From positions 1 through 64,000 of the forward strand of contig JOHN01000018.1 in the NCBI GenBank assembly GCA_000719695.1: DNA of 64,000 nt, read 5' to 3'. Under the pieces are notes generated by a model. The model was not told the DNA's origin. It saw nothing but the letters and a program-made list of their open reading frames with translations, and searched no databases. Position 1 is the stretch's first letter. Every line of letters begins with the position of its first letter. The position numbers and the translations under genes were made by a program. The stretch comes from Streptomyces sp. NRRL F-6131. Its GTDB lineage: Bacteria > Actinomycetota > Actinomycetes > Streptomycetales > Streptomycetaceae. Positions 9,819 through 21,901 of the stretch are shown piece by piece.

Positions 9819-11099
9819 ATGACCATGTCACGCAGGACGATCATCAAGGGAATGGCCGCCGGCCCGCTCATGGCCTTCGGCGGCGCCGCGCTCGCCCCGG
9901 CGGTCGCCGGGGCCGGCACGCTGACGCCCGGTCGGTTCACCCTCGCCGAGCGGCTCGGCAACGCCCACGGCGGCTACGCCGAACTGGCCGCCGGGCTGGC
10001 CGGCGCGCTGCCGAAGGTCACCGTCGCCGACGTGCTCGCCAACGTCAACCGCGACGCCGAGCACCTCACTTCGGCCCCGAGCGGGGTCGGCGCCTTCCAG
10101 GAGGGCTTCGGCTGGAACCCCGGCGACCAGGGCGTCGCCGAGTGGGTCCCGCAGGGCGTCACCACCAGCGCCGACGCGCTCGGCTCCGGCGTCTGGGGCG
10201 GGAAGCGGGTGGTCCTGGTCTCCTGGTACTTCGACACCGACCCGGACAACAACCCCGACACGCCGAACCTCCCGATCAACAAGGGCGTCCGGGTCTCCTT
10301 CGTCGACTACTCCGACCGCCTCAAGCCCAGGTACCGGCACGTGCTGCTGGTCGAGCCGGTGAAGACGGCGAGCGGTGCCCACTCGTACGCCCCGGTGCAG
10401 CGGCACGCGGGCGGCATCCTCTGGTACGGCAACCTGCTCTACATGGTGGACACCACCAAGGGCCTGCGGGTGTTCGACCTGAACACGGTCTTCGAGGTGG
10501 CGAGCGGCAAGCCGGACGTCTGCGGCCTCGACTCCGCCGACGGCAAGTACTACGCGTACGACTACCGGTACGTGCTGCCGCAGAGCGCCGCGTACGACAA
10601 CACGGGGACGCTGCTGCGGTACTCCTGCCTCGCCCTGGACCGGGCCAGCACCCCCGACAGCCTCACCGTCAGCGAGTACGCCGAGGACCTCACCGCACCG
10701 GTGGTCGACTACTCCGGCGCGGGGTGGAACGGCGACGGGACGAAGGTCACCACGCCCAAGGTGGTCCGCTGGAACCTCGACTACACGACCCGCAAGCTCG
10801 GCTCGACCACGGCCTCGGAGGCGGTCACCGTCAAGCAGGGCAAGATCCAGGGCGTGGTCTCGCAGCAGTCCAAGCACTACCTGTCGACCAGCAACGGCTC
10901 CGCCAACGGCACGCTGCGCACGGTGACCTCGGGCGCGGACACACCGTCCACCGTCACCCGGCTCGCCGTGGGCTCCGAGGACCTCAGCTTCCACAGCTCG
11001 GCGACCACGGACTGGAAGTTCGGCGAGTCGGTGATCTGGAACCTGAGCGAGTACGCGGGCCGCCGCTACGTCTACGCGGTGCGCGCCGACGGTTCCTGA
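9819..11099 (+). CDS. Tat-exported protein of unknown function
   Basis: 426 residues. The N-terminus carries a twin-arginine signal (SRRTIIKG) followed by a hydrophobic Ala/Gly segment and a likely cleavage site near residue 30-33. The mature part is rich in Trp, Tyr, Asp and Thr and looks like an all-beta extracellular domain. It has segments such as ILWYGNLLYMVDT and GLRVFDLNTV that suggest beta-propeller or sandwich strands. I do not recognise the family. Tat export implies folding, possibly with a cofactor, before secretion. Two Cys are far apart. Confidence 0.75.
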   Translation: MTMSRRTIIKGMAAGPLMAFGGAALAPAVAGAGTLTPGRFTLAERLGNAHGGYAELAAGLAGALPKVTVADVLANVNRDAEHLTSAPSGVGAFQEGFGWNPGDQGVAEWVPQGVTTSADALGSGVWGGKRVVLVSWYFDTDPDNNPDTPNLPINKGVRVSFVDYSDRLKPRYRHVLLVEPVKTASGAHSYAPVQRHAGGILWYGNLLYMVDTTKGLRVFDLNTVFEVASGKPDVCGLDSADGKYYAYDYRYVLPQSAAYDNTGTLLRYSCLALDRASTPDSLTVSEYAEDLTAPVVDYSGAGWNGDGTKVTTPKVVRWNLDYTTRKLGSTTASEAVTVKQGKIQGVVSQQSKHYLSTSNGSANGTLRTVTSGADTPSTVTRLAVGSEDLSFHSSATTDWKFGESVIWNLSEYAGRRYVYAVRADGS

Positions 11100-11245
11100 T
11101 CCGGTCGGTTCCCGGGCCGGCCGGCTCCCGGGCCGGCGGTGCTGCGGACGGCCACCCGACCGGAGCGGGCACGGGATGTCGGGTCCGGCCGAGTGGCCGC
11201 TGCCTACGGTGAGGAGCACAGGAACGGAAGGACGGGGCGGAACGG

Positions 11246-12122
11246 ATGCTGGACCGGCTGAACCAGGCCATGGAGTACATCGAGGAGCACCTCGACGGCA
11301 CGGTCGACGTCGCCGAACTGGCGCGGATCGCGACCACCTCGGAGTACCACTTCCGGCGGCTGTTCTCGGCGCTGGCGGGCATGCCGCGGTCGGAGTACCT
11401 CCGGCGTCGGCGGCTCACCCTCGCGGGGGCCGACGTGCTGGCCGACGAGCGGACGCTGCTCGATGTCGCGGTCCGCTACGGCTACGGCTCGGGGGAGGCG
11501 TTCGCCCGGGCGTTCCGGGCGATGCACGGCGTCGGGCCGGGCGAGGCCCGGCGGACCGGCGCGGTGCTGGTCTCCCAGCCCCGGATGTCCTTCCGGCTCG
11601 TCGTCGAAGGGAGCAGCAGCATGGAGTACCGGATCGTCGAGAAGCCGGCGTTCAGGATCGTCGGGCGCAGGGCCCGCGTCCCGTTGGTGCACGAGGGGAT
11701 CAACCCGGCCATCGCCGAGTTCCTCCGGGGGCTCGGGACGGAGGGAGCCGCGCGGATCGCGGCCCTGTCGGAGCAGGAGCCGCGCGGGATCCTCTCGGTC
11801 ACCGAGTTCTTCTCGGAGAGCCGGGAGGAGGGCGTACCGCTCGACTACTACCACGCGGTGGTGACCGGGCCCGGCGCCGAGGTGCCGGGCGACCTCGACG
11901 TGCGCGAGGTCCCGGCCGGCACCTGGGGGGGTGTTCAGCGTCAGTGGGGAGTTCCCGCGGGCGTTGCAGGAGATGTGGCGGGACGTCTTCACCCAGTGGT
12001 TCCCGTCCAACCCGTACGAGTTCCACCCCGGCCCGGAGATCCTGCGGACCCGGCCCCTCGAGGACGGCACCGGGGCCGAGGCGGAACTCTGGATCCCGGT
12101 GGTGCGGACGGGCGGTCGCTGA
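11246..12122 (+). pseudogene. AraC-family regulator with GyrI-like ligand domain, frameshifted
   Basis: Residues 1-105 form an AraC/XylS double helix-turn-helix (EYHFRRLFSALAG, then LLDVAVRYGYGSGEAFARAF). A GyrI-like small-molecule-binding domain begins at MEYRIVEKPAF. The frame breaks at a run of seven G near 11925-11931. Frame 1 continues into meaningless sequence to 12136. The correct domain end (GEFPRALQEMWRDVFTQWF through to VVRTGGR) continues in another frame to a stop at 12122. With six G the reading would be continuous. So this is either a real frameshift mutation in a homopolymer, a phase-variable tract or a base-calling error. Such regulators usually bind cationic or hydrophobic drugs. 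Confidence 0.75.
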
Positions 12123-12130
12123 CGACCGTC

Positions 12131-12190
12131 GGCTGACAGCTGACAGCTGACAGCTGACAGATAGCAGATAACAGATAACAGATAACAGAT
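12131..12190 (+). repeat. heptanucleotide microsatellite, two related units
   Basis: Four copies of GCTGACA are followed by one GATAGCA and three GATAACA units, all seven bases long and in phase. The AT-rich second half stands out from its surroundings. Each CAGCTG is self-complementary, and GTCAGTCGTCAGCTGTC shortly after (12200-12217) can pair back with the array to make a long imperfect hairpin. It could act as a terminator for the AraC gene. No coding function. Confidence 0.85.
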
Positions 12191-12225
12191 TTCCAACTCT
12201 GTCAGTCGTCAGCTGTCGCCTGCCG

Positions 12226-12268
12226 CGCCCCCGCCCGCCCGCCCGCCCGGCCCGCCCGTTCGGCCCAC
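12226..12268 (+). repeat. CCCG tetranucleotide-like run
   Basis: A CGCCC/CCCG-type simple repeat of about 40 bases lies between the heptamer array and the oxidoreductase gene. Low complexity; no promoter element is visible inside it. Confidence 0.6.
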
Positions 12269-12339
12269 CAGGACCGGCCCGTTCCCGGCCCCCGCCCGCA
12301 TGCTGGGTCGGGGGCCGTCGAGCGGAGAGTGGAGCGGGG

Positions 12340-13248
12340 ATGGCCAAGGCGTTCGGATTCGTCGACTACGGCGGGCCGGAGTACCAGGAGTTCCTGGACC
12401 GGCCCGCGCTGGAGCCCGGCCCGGGGCAGCTGGGGATCGTCGTCCGCGCGGCGGGGGTGAACCCGGTCGACTGGAAGGTCCGCCGGGGCCTGCTCGGCCG
12501 GGAGCGCCAACTGCCCGCCGTCATGGGCTCCGAGGCGTCCGGCGTGGTCGAGCGGGTCGGTGCCGGCGTCACCGGCTTCACCCCGGGCGACGAGGTGTTC
12601 GGCGTCGTGGCGGCCGGTGCGTTCGCCGAACAGACGTTGCTGGTGGCCGCGTCGAGCGCGGTGAAGCCCGCGGGCGTCGGCTTCGACGAGGCCGCGACCC
12701 TGCCGGTGGCGGCCGCGACCGCCGACGACGCGATCCGTGACATCGGTGTGGGCGCCGGGCAGACCCTGCTGATCCTCGGTGTCGCCGGCGGGGTCGGCAG
12801 CGCTGCCGCGCAGATCGCCCGCAGCCGGGGGATCCACGTCATCGGCACCGCGGGCGACGCCAACCGCGCGTACGTCGAGTCGTTGGGCGCGGCGCAGGTC
12901 CGCTACGGCGAGGGCGTCGCGGACCGGATCCGGGCGCTCGCGCCGGACGGCGTCGACGGCCTGCTCGACCTGGTCGGCGGGGAGGACACCCGCGCCGCCG
13001 CGGTGACCCTGTCCGACCGCTCCCGGCTGGTCACCACCACCGACCCGATCACCGCGAAGGAGCTCGGCGGCCGCTACATCACCCGCTCCACCACGCCCGA
13101 CACCCTCGCCGCACTGGCCGCACTCGTGGCCGACGGCGAGCTGGACCCGCACATCACCGGCCGCTACCCGCTGGCCCGCGCCGCCGAGGCCATGGCCCTC
13201 GTCGAATCGGGGCACGCGCGCGGCAAGTCGATCCTCGAAGTGAGCTGA
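12340..13248 (+). CDS. NADP-dependent zinc-free alcohol dehydrogenase / quinone oxidoreductase
   Basis: 302 residues, medium-chain dehydrogenase/reductase fold. The N-terminal GroES-like domain has VNPVDWKVRRG and EASGVVERVGAGV. The nucleotide-binding domain has the glycine-rich LILGVAGGVGSAAAQIA. The structural and catalytic zinc Cys residues of true alcohol dehydrogenases are absent, which places it with quinone oxidoreductases that reduce quinones or enones with NADPH. The VOC gene follows after 12 bases, so both probably share a transcript and may serve detoxification of reactive carbonyls or drugs (inference). Confidence 0.86.
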   Translation: MAKAFGFVDYGGPEYQEFLDRPALEPGPGQLGIVVRAAGVNPVDWKVRRGLLGRERQLPAVMGSEASGVVERVGAGVTGFTPGDEVFGVVAAGAFAEQTLLVAASSAVKPAGVGFDEAATLPVAAATADDAIRDIGVGAGQTLLILGVAGGVGSAAAQIARSRGIHVIGTAGDANRAYVESLGAAQVRYGEGVADRIRALAPDGVDGLLDLVGGEDTRAAAVTLSDRSRLVTTTDPITAKELGGRYITRSTTPDTLAALAALVADGELDPHITGRYPLARAAEAMALVESGHARGKSILEVS

Positions 13249-13260
13249 AGGCAGGTCGGG

Positions 13261-14025
13261 ATGAAGCAGCGGACGGTGACCACGGGTGGCCCGTGCTGGG
13301 TCGAGCACGCCAGCGCCGACCCGGCGGCGGCCCAGCGGTTCTACGGCGAGCTGTTCGGCTGGCGGCCGGAGCCCGACGAGCACCCCGAGGCGGGCGGCTA
13401 CGCCTTCCTGCGGCTGGACGGCGCCGTGGCCGCCGCGGTCTCCCCGCTCTACGGCGAGGGCCAGCCCACCGCCTGGTCGGTCTCCTTCCTGACCGAGGAC
13501 GCCGACGCGGCCACCGCCCGGGCCACCGGCGCGGGCGGCCGGGTGATCGTGCCGCCGACGGACGCGCGGGAGTACGGCCGGTTCTCGATCCTGGCGGATC
13601 CGTCGGGCGCGGTGTTCGGTCTCTGGCAGGCGTACCGGCTGGCCGGCGTCGAGGTGCTCAACGTGCCCGGCGCGCTCGGCTGGGTGGAGCTGCTCACCCG
13701 TGACCCGGACGGTGCCCGTGCCTTCTACCCGTCGGTGTTCGGCTGGACGGTGAGCCCGGCCGAGCAGTACACCCAGTGGGGCCTGCCGGACGGGGACTTC
13801 GGCGGCATGCTGACGATGGGCGAGAACTTCCCGCCGCAGGTGCCGCCGCACTGGCTGCCGTACTTCTCGGTCGCCGACGTCGACGTCTCGGCGTTCCGGG
13901 CGGGCAATCTCGGCGCGACGGTGCTGATGGCGCCCACCGACGTCCCGGCCGGCCCGCGGATCGCCGTGCTCCGCGACCCGCTGGGCGCGGCGTTCGGCGT
14001 CTACTTCATGGGCGCCGAGGGCTGA
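13261..14025 (+). CDS. VOC family protein with two glyoxalase-fold domains
   Basis: 254 residues made of two tandem vicinal-oxygen-chelate modules, about 8-125 and 135-254, each starting with a pattern like VEHASADPAAAQRFYGELFGW or WVELLTRDPDGARAFYPSVFGW. Such two-module proteins can be glyoxalase/bleomycin-resistance-like binding proteins or hydroxylases. The substrate is not deducible. The 3' end overlaps the convergent lnt gene by 25 bases. Confidence 0.84.
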   Translation: MKQRTVTTGGPCWVEHASADPAAAQRFYGELFGWRPEPDEHPEAGGYAFLRLDGAVAAAVSPLYGEGQPTAWSVSFLTEDADAATARATGAGGRVIVPPTDAREYGRFSILADPSGAVFGLWQAYRLAGVEVLNVPGALGWVELLTRDPDGARAFYPSVFGWTVSPAEQYTQWGLPDGDFGGMLTMGENFPPQVPPHWLPYFSVADVDVSAFRAGNLGATVLMAPTDVPAGPRIAVLRDPLGAAFGVYFMGAEG

Positions 14026-15698
14026 CCGGTCCCGTCCGAAGGCCGTCCGGCTTCCCCGGCCTGCTCGCTCGCCCCGGGGCCACCGCGCCGGTCCCGCCGC
14101 CGGGCGGCCACCGCGACCGCCGCCGCCCCCGCCGTGACGAGCACGGCCGTCAGCGGCACCACGTCCCCCACCCGGTCGTACCAGGTGGACGCGTTCGGCG
14201 CGGTCAGCGGCAGCCGCACCACCAGCGCGCCCGTGCCGTCCGTGCCCAGCCGTGCCAGCTCCCGCCCCTGGGCGTCGAAGGCGGCCGACACCCCGGTGAG
14301 CGAGGCCTGGACGACCGGCCGCCCGGTCTCGGCGGCCCGGATCGCGGCCAGCGAGACGTGCTGCTCGGGTGCCCAGGTCCGCTGGAACGTCGAGGTCGAC
14401 GACTGGTAGACGAGCACCCGGGCGCCCGCCCGCGCGGCCGTCCGCGCCATGTCGGGGAACGCCGACTCGAAGCAGATCAGCGCGCCGACCGGCAGGGCGC
14501 GGCCGGTCCGGTCCACGGCCGGCAGCAGGTGCTGGTCGGCGCCGGGCGCCCGGTTCTCGCCCGCCGCCCGGCTGACCCCGGCCACCCAGCCGAGCACCGG
14601 CCGCAGCGGGATGTACTCGCCGAACGGGACCAGCCGGATCTTCCGGTAGCGGTCGACCACGCCGTCCGGCGACACCAGGACGGCGTCCTTGGAGATCCGG
14701 CCGTCGGCCTTCCGGGCGTCCTCGCCGGCCAGCAGTGCGGCCCCGGTCGCGGCGGACAGCGCGCGCAGCCGGTCGAGCGTCGCCGGGTCGCGGTCGAGGT
14801 CGGCGGTGGTGCTGGACTCGCCCCAGACGACCAGGTCCACCGGCGGCTGCCCGGCGAGCTCGGCGGTGGCGCGGGCGGAGGCCTCGAAGCGGGCCGCCGG
14901 ATCGTCCACGATCCCGGGCTGCACCAGGGCGATCCGCACGTCCTGCGGCCCGGCGGAGCCGCCCGCCGCACCGGCGGACGCCGACGCCGGCGCCGGCCGC
15001 AGCGCGAACAGCAGCGGCCCGGCCGCCAGCACCCCGCCCGCGAGCAGTGCCGCCACCGCCCGCGGGCGCGGCTCTACGGCGGTGAGCACCACCAGCACGG
15101 CGGTGTTGACCGCCACCACGGCGGCGCTGACCAGCCAGATCCCGCCGGCCGAGGCCAGCGCCAGGACGGCCGGGTGCTGCCACTGGGTGGCGCCGAGCAG
15201 CGCCCACGGCCCGCCCAGCGCGTGCCAGGACCGCGCGTACTCGGTGGTCACCCAGACGGCCGCGACGACGACCGGGGCGAGCAGTGCCCGCCGGACGGTC
15301 AGCGGCGGGCGCAGCAGCCGCCACACCGCGACGCCCACCCCGGCCTGGAGCGCCCCGAACACCACCGCGAGCAGCGGCAGCCCGGGCCCGATGGAGCGGA
15401 CCAGCCAGGACATCCCGGTCAGGATGAACCCGGCGCCGAACCACCAGCCGCGCACCGCCGCCTCGCGCGCCCCCGGGGCCCGCTGCATGAGCAGCAGGCC
15501 GGGGACGAGCGCGATCCAGGCGAGCGCCGCCACCCCGGGCGCGGGGAAGGCGAGCACCGGCAGCGCCCCGGCGGCCAGCGCCGCCAGCCGGGGCCGGTAC
15601 CGGGTGAACCCGCGGCCGGGGCGGGCGGCGACGGCGGCCGCCGCAGCGGCGGGGCCGGGGGGACCGGCGGGGCCGGTGAGCAGGGGAGGGCGCGGCAT
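14001..15698 (-). CDS. lnt: apolipoprotein N-acyltransferase
   Basis: 565 residues. The first about 240 residues contain six or more membrane spans; a nitrilase-type domain follows, with the catalytic triad visible as E294 (WGESS), K353 (RKIRLVPFGEY) and C409 (CFES). A last membrane span sits near 520-540. Lnt adds the third acyl chain to the N-terminal Cys of diacylated lipoproteins at the outer face of the membrane. Actinobacteria often carry more than one Lnt, so this may be one of two paralogues. Pro/Gly/Ser-rich tails extend both ends. Confidence 0.9.
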   Translation of the reverse strand: MPRPPLLTGPAGPPGPAAAAAAVAARPGRGFTRYRPRLAALAAGALPVLAFPAPGVAALAWIALVPGLLLMQRAPGAREAAVRGWWFGAGFILTGMSWLVRSIGPGLPLLAVVFGALQAGVGVAVWRLLRPPLTVRRALLAPVVVAAVWVTTEYARSWHALGGPWALLGATQWQHPAVLALASAGGIWLVSAAVVAVNTAVLVVLTAVEPRPRAVAALLAGGVLAAGPLLFALRPAPASASAGAAGGSAGPQDVRIALVQPGIVDDPAARFEASARATAELAGQPPVDLVVWGESSTTADLDRDPATLDRLRALSAATGAALLAGEDARKADGRISKDAVLVSPDGVVDRYRKIRLVPFGEYIPLRPVLGWVAGVSRAAGENRAPGADQHLLPAVDRTGRALPVGALICFESAFPDMARTAARAGARVLVYQSSTSTFQRTWAPEQHVSLAAIRAAETGRPVVQASLTGVSAAFDAQGRELARLGTDGTGALVVRLPLTAPNASTWYDRVGDVVPLTAVLVTAGAAAVAVAARRRDRRGGPGASEQAGEAGRPSDGTGQPSAPMK

Positions 15699-15772
15699 GC
15701 CCCGTATTGTCCGCTCGGCGCGGCCCCGTCACCAGCCCCGCGATCACTCGAACGGCGTAATGATCGACGGAG

Positions 15773-15841
15773 GGTCAGCCCGTACGGTCGACCCACACGG
15801 TCAGCCCGCGCGGGTCGACCCACACGGTCAGCCCGCGCGGG

Positions 15842-15845
<4 letters not shown>
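15773..15845. repeat. 27-base tandem repeat, 2.7 copies, running into the cobN stop
   Basis: The unit GGTCAGCCCGCGCGGGTCGA CCCACAC (shown split) occurs almost perfectly twice (15773-15798 is one base shorter) plus a partial third copy. Each carries the palindrome CCCGCGCGGG. The array lies between lnt and cobN and its last copy contains the cobN stop codon. Stacked palindromes could end transcription of cobN. Confidence 0.8.
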
Positions 15846-19519
<3,674 letters not shown>

Positions 19520-19644
19520 GCGAAGGCCCTCCCGGCCTCGACGGCGGGCATGGACAACGGCATGGGCTCTCGTGCCGGCGACCAAGGGGTCGCGGGCATG
19601 CGGCGGCGCATGGCTTCGAGCCTTCCTCGGGGTCCGCGCCCCGG

Positions 19645-19760
19645 GCCGGTGGAGGACGGCAGGAGTTCCTGGCTCCCGCGCTTCCCCGGAGTCCGGTGAA
19701 CCGCGGTCACAGTGGCGGGACCGCACCGGGTTCGCACCGGTTTCCTCCCCTGCGCCGTCG
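19645..19760 (-). ncRNA. cobalamin (B12) riboswitch controlling cobN
   Basis: Read on the minus strand, the element has GGAAACCGGTGCGAACCCGG, then CGGTCCCGCCACTGTGACC, and the B12 box AGCCAGGAACTCCTG (plus 19660-19674), in canonical order and spacing. GGGAGGA at its 5' side and TCCTCC after the B12 box can close the core helix. It lies about 130 bases upstream of the cobN start and should repress cobN when adenosylcobalamin is plentiful. Confidence 0.93.
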
Positions 19761-19767
19761 CTGGCGT

Positions 19768-19793
19768 GCGGACGGTCCGCGGGGACCGTCCGC
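19768..19793. promoter_or_regulatory. perfect 10-bp stem hairpin in the cobN-cobG gap
   Basis: GCGGACGGTC and GACCGTCCGC form a perfect inverted repeat with a six-base spacer. It is just 5' of the riboswitch on the minus strand and about 120 bases before cobG on the plus strand. Could be part of the riboswitch leader or an operator shared by the divergent promoters. Its role is not certain. Confidence 0.45.
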
Positions 19794-19913
19794 GAGCATC
19801 GTACGGGGTGAGGCTGACCTGGGGGAGTGCAGGTTCCGACGGGCACGGACCGGGCCCCAGGTGTGATCGACGGTACGGGGGCAACCCATCGGATCATCGG
19901 TATGCTCGCCGCC

Positions 19914-21278
19914 ATGTCTCCCGTACCCGACGCCACCGCGCCGGGCGCCGCCGTGCCCGACCGGGCGCGTCCGGACGCCTGCCCCGGGGCCCTTCGTCTG
20001 CACACCGCCGACGACGGCGCCCTGGCACGGGTCCGGCTGCCCGGCGGACTGCTGACGGAACGTCAGGCGCTCGCGCTGGCCGACGCGGCGCAGGCGCTCG
20101 GCGACGGCCGGCTCGAGATCACCTCGCGCGGCAACGTCCAGCTGCGCGGCCTGGCTTCGGACTGCGGCGGTGAACTCGCCGGGCGGCTGCGCGCCGTCGG
20201 CCTGCTGCCCTCCGACACCCACGAACGGGTCCGCAACATCGTCGCCTCGCCCGGCCCCGTCGGCGGCCCGGTTGGCGACCCCGTCGCCGGCACCGCCGAT
20301 GTGCGCGCCTGGGCCCGAGCCCTCGACGAGGCGCTGTGCGCCAGCCCGTGGGCGGTCGGCCTGTCCGGCAAGTTCCTGTTCGCGCTGGACGACGGCAGCG
20401 GCGACGTCGCCGCGCTCGACGCCGATGTGACATTGATCGCAGGCCCGGACGGCACCGCCCTGCTGCGCCTCGGCCGGGCCGCCACCGTGCGGCCGGTGCC
20501 CGCCGGGCGGGCGGTCGCGGCGGCCCTGGACGCGGCCCGGGAGTTCCTGGACGCCCAGCGCGCCGCCGGGCTGCGGGCCTGGCACCTGCGCGAGCTGCCC
20601 GATCTGCTGCCGCCCGGCCCGCTGCCGATGCCGGTGCTGCCGGGGCGGCGCCCGCCGCTCGGCGCCCTGTCCGACCAGGGCGGTCCGCACGTCGGCGGCC
20701 CGCACGACGGCGGCCTGCACGACGGCCCGTACGACGGACCGTCCATCGGCGCGCACGTCGGTCTGCACGTCGGCCTGCGCTTCGGTGCGGCCACCGCCGC
20801 GCAGTGGCGGACGCTGGTCGACGCCGCCGAGGGCGAGCTGCGGCTGACCCCGTGGCGCGCCGCGGTGCTGCCCGGCGCCCCGGCCGCGCGACTCCCCGAA
20901 CTCGCCGCCGCCGGTTTCCGGACGGCGGGCGGAACGGCCTGGGAGGGCGCGAGCGCCTGCACCGGGCTGCCCGGCTGCGCCAAGTCGCGGGCCGACGTCC
21001 GGGCCGACGCCGCCCGGGCCCTGGACGCCGCCCCGCCGGTCGTCCTGCCTGTCGCCCCGTCGGCCGGTCGGTCGGCCGGCGGCGCGCTGCCGGTGCACTG
21101 GTCGGGCTGCGAACGCCGCTGCGGCCACCCCGCCGGACGGTGGGTGGACGTGCTGGCGACCGGGCAGGGGTACCGGGTGACGGCCGCCGGCGGGCCGCCG
21201 GGGCGGGACACCGCCGTGGAAGTGACGAACGAGGAGATGGCCGCGGCGGTCGCCGCGGCCCGGAGGACCACCACGTGA
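19914..21278 (+). CDS. cobG: precorrin-3B synthase CobG
   Basis: 454 residues from the ATG at 19914; an ATG-like start further upstream would add residues with no family match. CobG is a sulfite-reductase-like monooxygenase that oxidises precorrin-3A to precorrin-3B using O2, so it marks the aerobic pathway. Two ferredoxin-like half-domains are present. The iron-sulfur ligands appear as CTGLPGC (C-x5-C) and CERRC (C-x3-C). A His/Gly/Asp-rich insertion ([20 protein letters not shown]), encoded by near-repeats, sits in the middle between the halves and is unusual. The end overlaps cobH as GTGA. Confidence 0.92.
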   Translation: MSPVPDATAPGAAVPDRARPDACPGALRLHTADDGALARVRLPGGLLTERQALALADAAQALGDGRLEITSRGNVQLRGLASDCGGELAGRLRAVGLLPSDTHERVRNIVASPGPVGGPVGDPVAGTADVRAWARALDEALCASPWAVGLSGKFLFALDDGSGDVAALDADVTLIAGPDGTALLRLGRAATVRPVPAGRAVAAALDAAREFLDAQRAAGLRAWHLRELPDLLPPGPLPMPVLPGRRPPLGALSDQGGPHVGGPHDGGLHDGPYDGPSIGAHVGLHVGLRFGAATAAQWRTLVDAAEGELRLTPWRAAVLPGAPAARLPELAAAGFRTAGGTAWEGASACTGLPGCAKSRADVRADAARALDAAPPVVLPVAPSAGRSAGGALPVHWSGCERRCGHPAGRWVDVLATGQGYRVTAAGGPPGRDTAVEVTNEEMAAAVAAARRTTT

Positions 21279-21901
21279 TCGAGTACGAGAAGGACGGCGC
21301 GTCCATCTACCGCCAGTCCTTTGCCACCATCCGGGCCGAGGCCGACCTGGCCGCGCTGCCGGCGGACGTCTCCCGCGTCGCGGTGCGGATGATCCACGCC
21401 TGCGGCATGGTCGACCTGGTCGAGGACCTCGTGTACTCGCCCGGCGTGGTCGCCTCCGCGCGCGCCGCCCTGCACGCCGGGGCGCCGATCCTGTGCGACG
21501 TCAACATGGTCGCCAGCGGCGTCACCCGCAAGCGGCTGCCCGCCGACAACGAGGTGATCTGCACCCTCACCGACCCCTCCGTGCCGGAGCTGGCCCGGGC
21601 GATGGGCAACACCCGCAGCGCCGCCGCCATGGAGCTGTGGCTGCCCCGGCTGGAGGGCGCGGTGGTCGCCGTCGGCAACGCGCCGACCTCGCTCTTCCGC
21701 CTGCTGGAACTGATCGAGGCCGGCGCCCCGCGCCCGGCCGCGGTGATCGGCGTCCCGGTGGGCTTCATCGGCGCGGCCGAGTCCAAGGAGGCCCTGGCCG
21801 TGCACCCGGCCGGGCTGGAGCACCTGGTGGTGCGCGGCCGGCGCGGCGGCAGTGCGATGGCCGCTGCCGCGATCAACGCGATTGCGAGTGAAGAAGAGTG
21901 A
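21275..21901 (+). CDS. cobH: precorrin-8X methylmutase CobH
   Basis: 208 residues, GTG start overlapping the cobG stop. CobH moves the C11 methyl to C12, converting precorrin-8X to hydrogenobyrinic acid. The conserved catalytic His segment [11 protein letters not shown] and the downstream [16 protein letters not shown] are present. Length is standard. Its stop overlaps the GTG of cobIJ, so cobG, cobH and cobIJ form one coupled unit. Confidence 0.95.
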   Translation: MIEYEKDGASIYRQSFATIRAEADLAALPADVSRVAVRMIHACGMVDLVEDLVYSPGVVASARAALHAGAPILCDVNMVASGVTRKRLPADNEVICTLTDPSVPELARAMGNTRSAAAMELWLPRLEGAVVAVGNAPTSLFRLLELIEAGAPRPAAVIGVPVGFIGAAESKEALAVHPAGLEHLVVRGRRGGSAMAAAAINAIASEEE

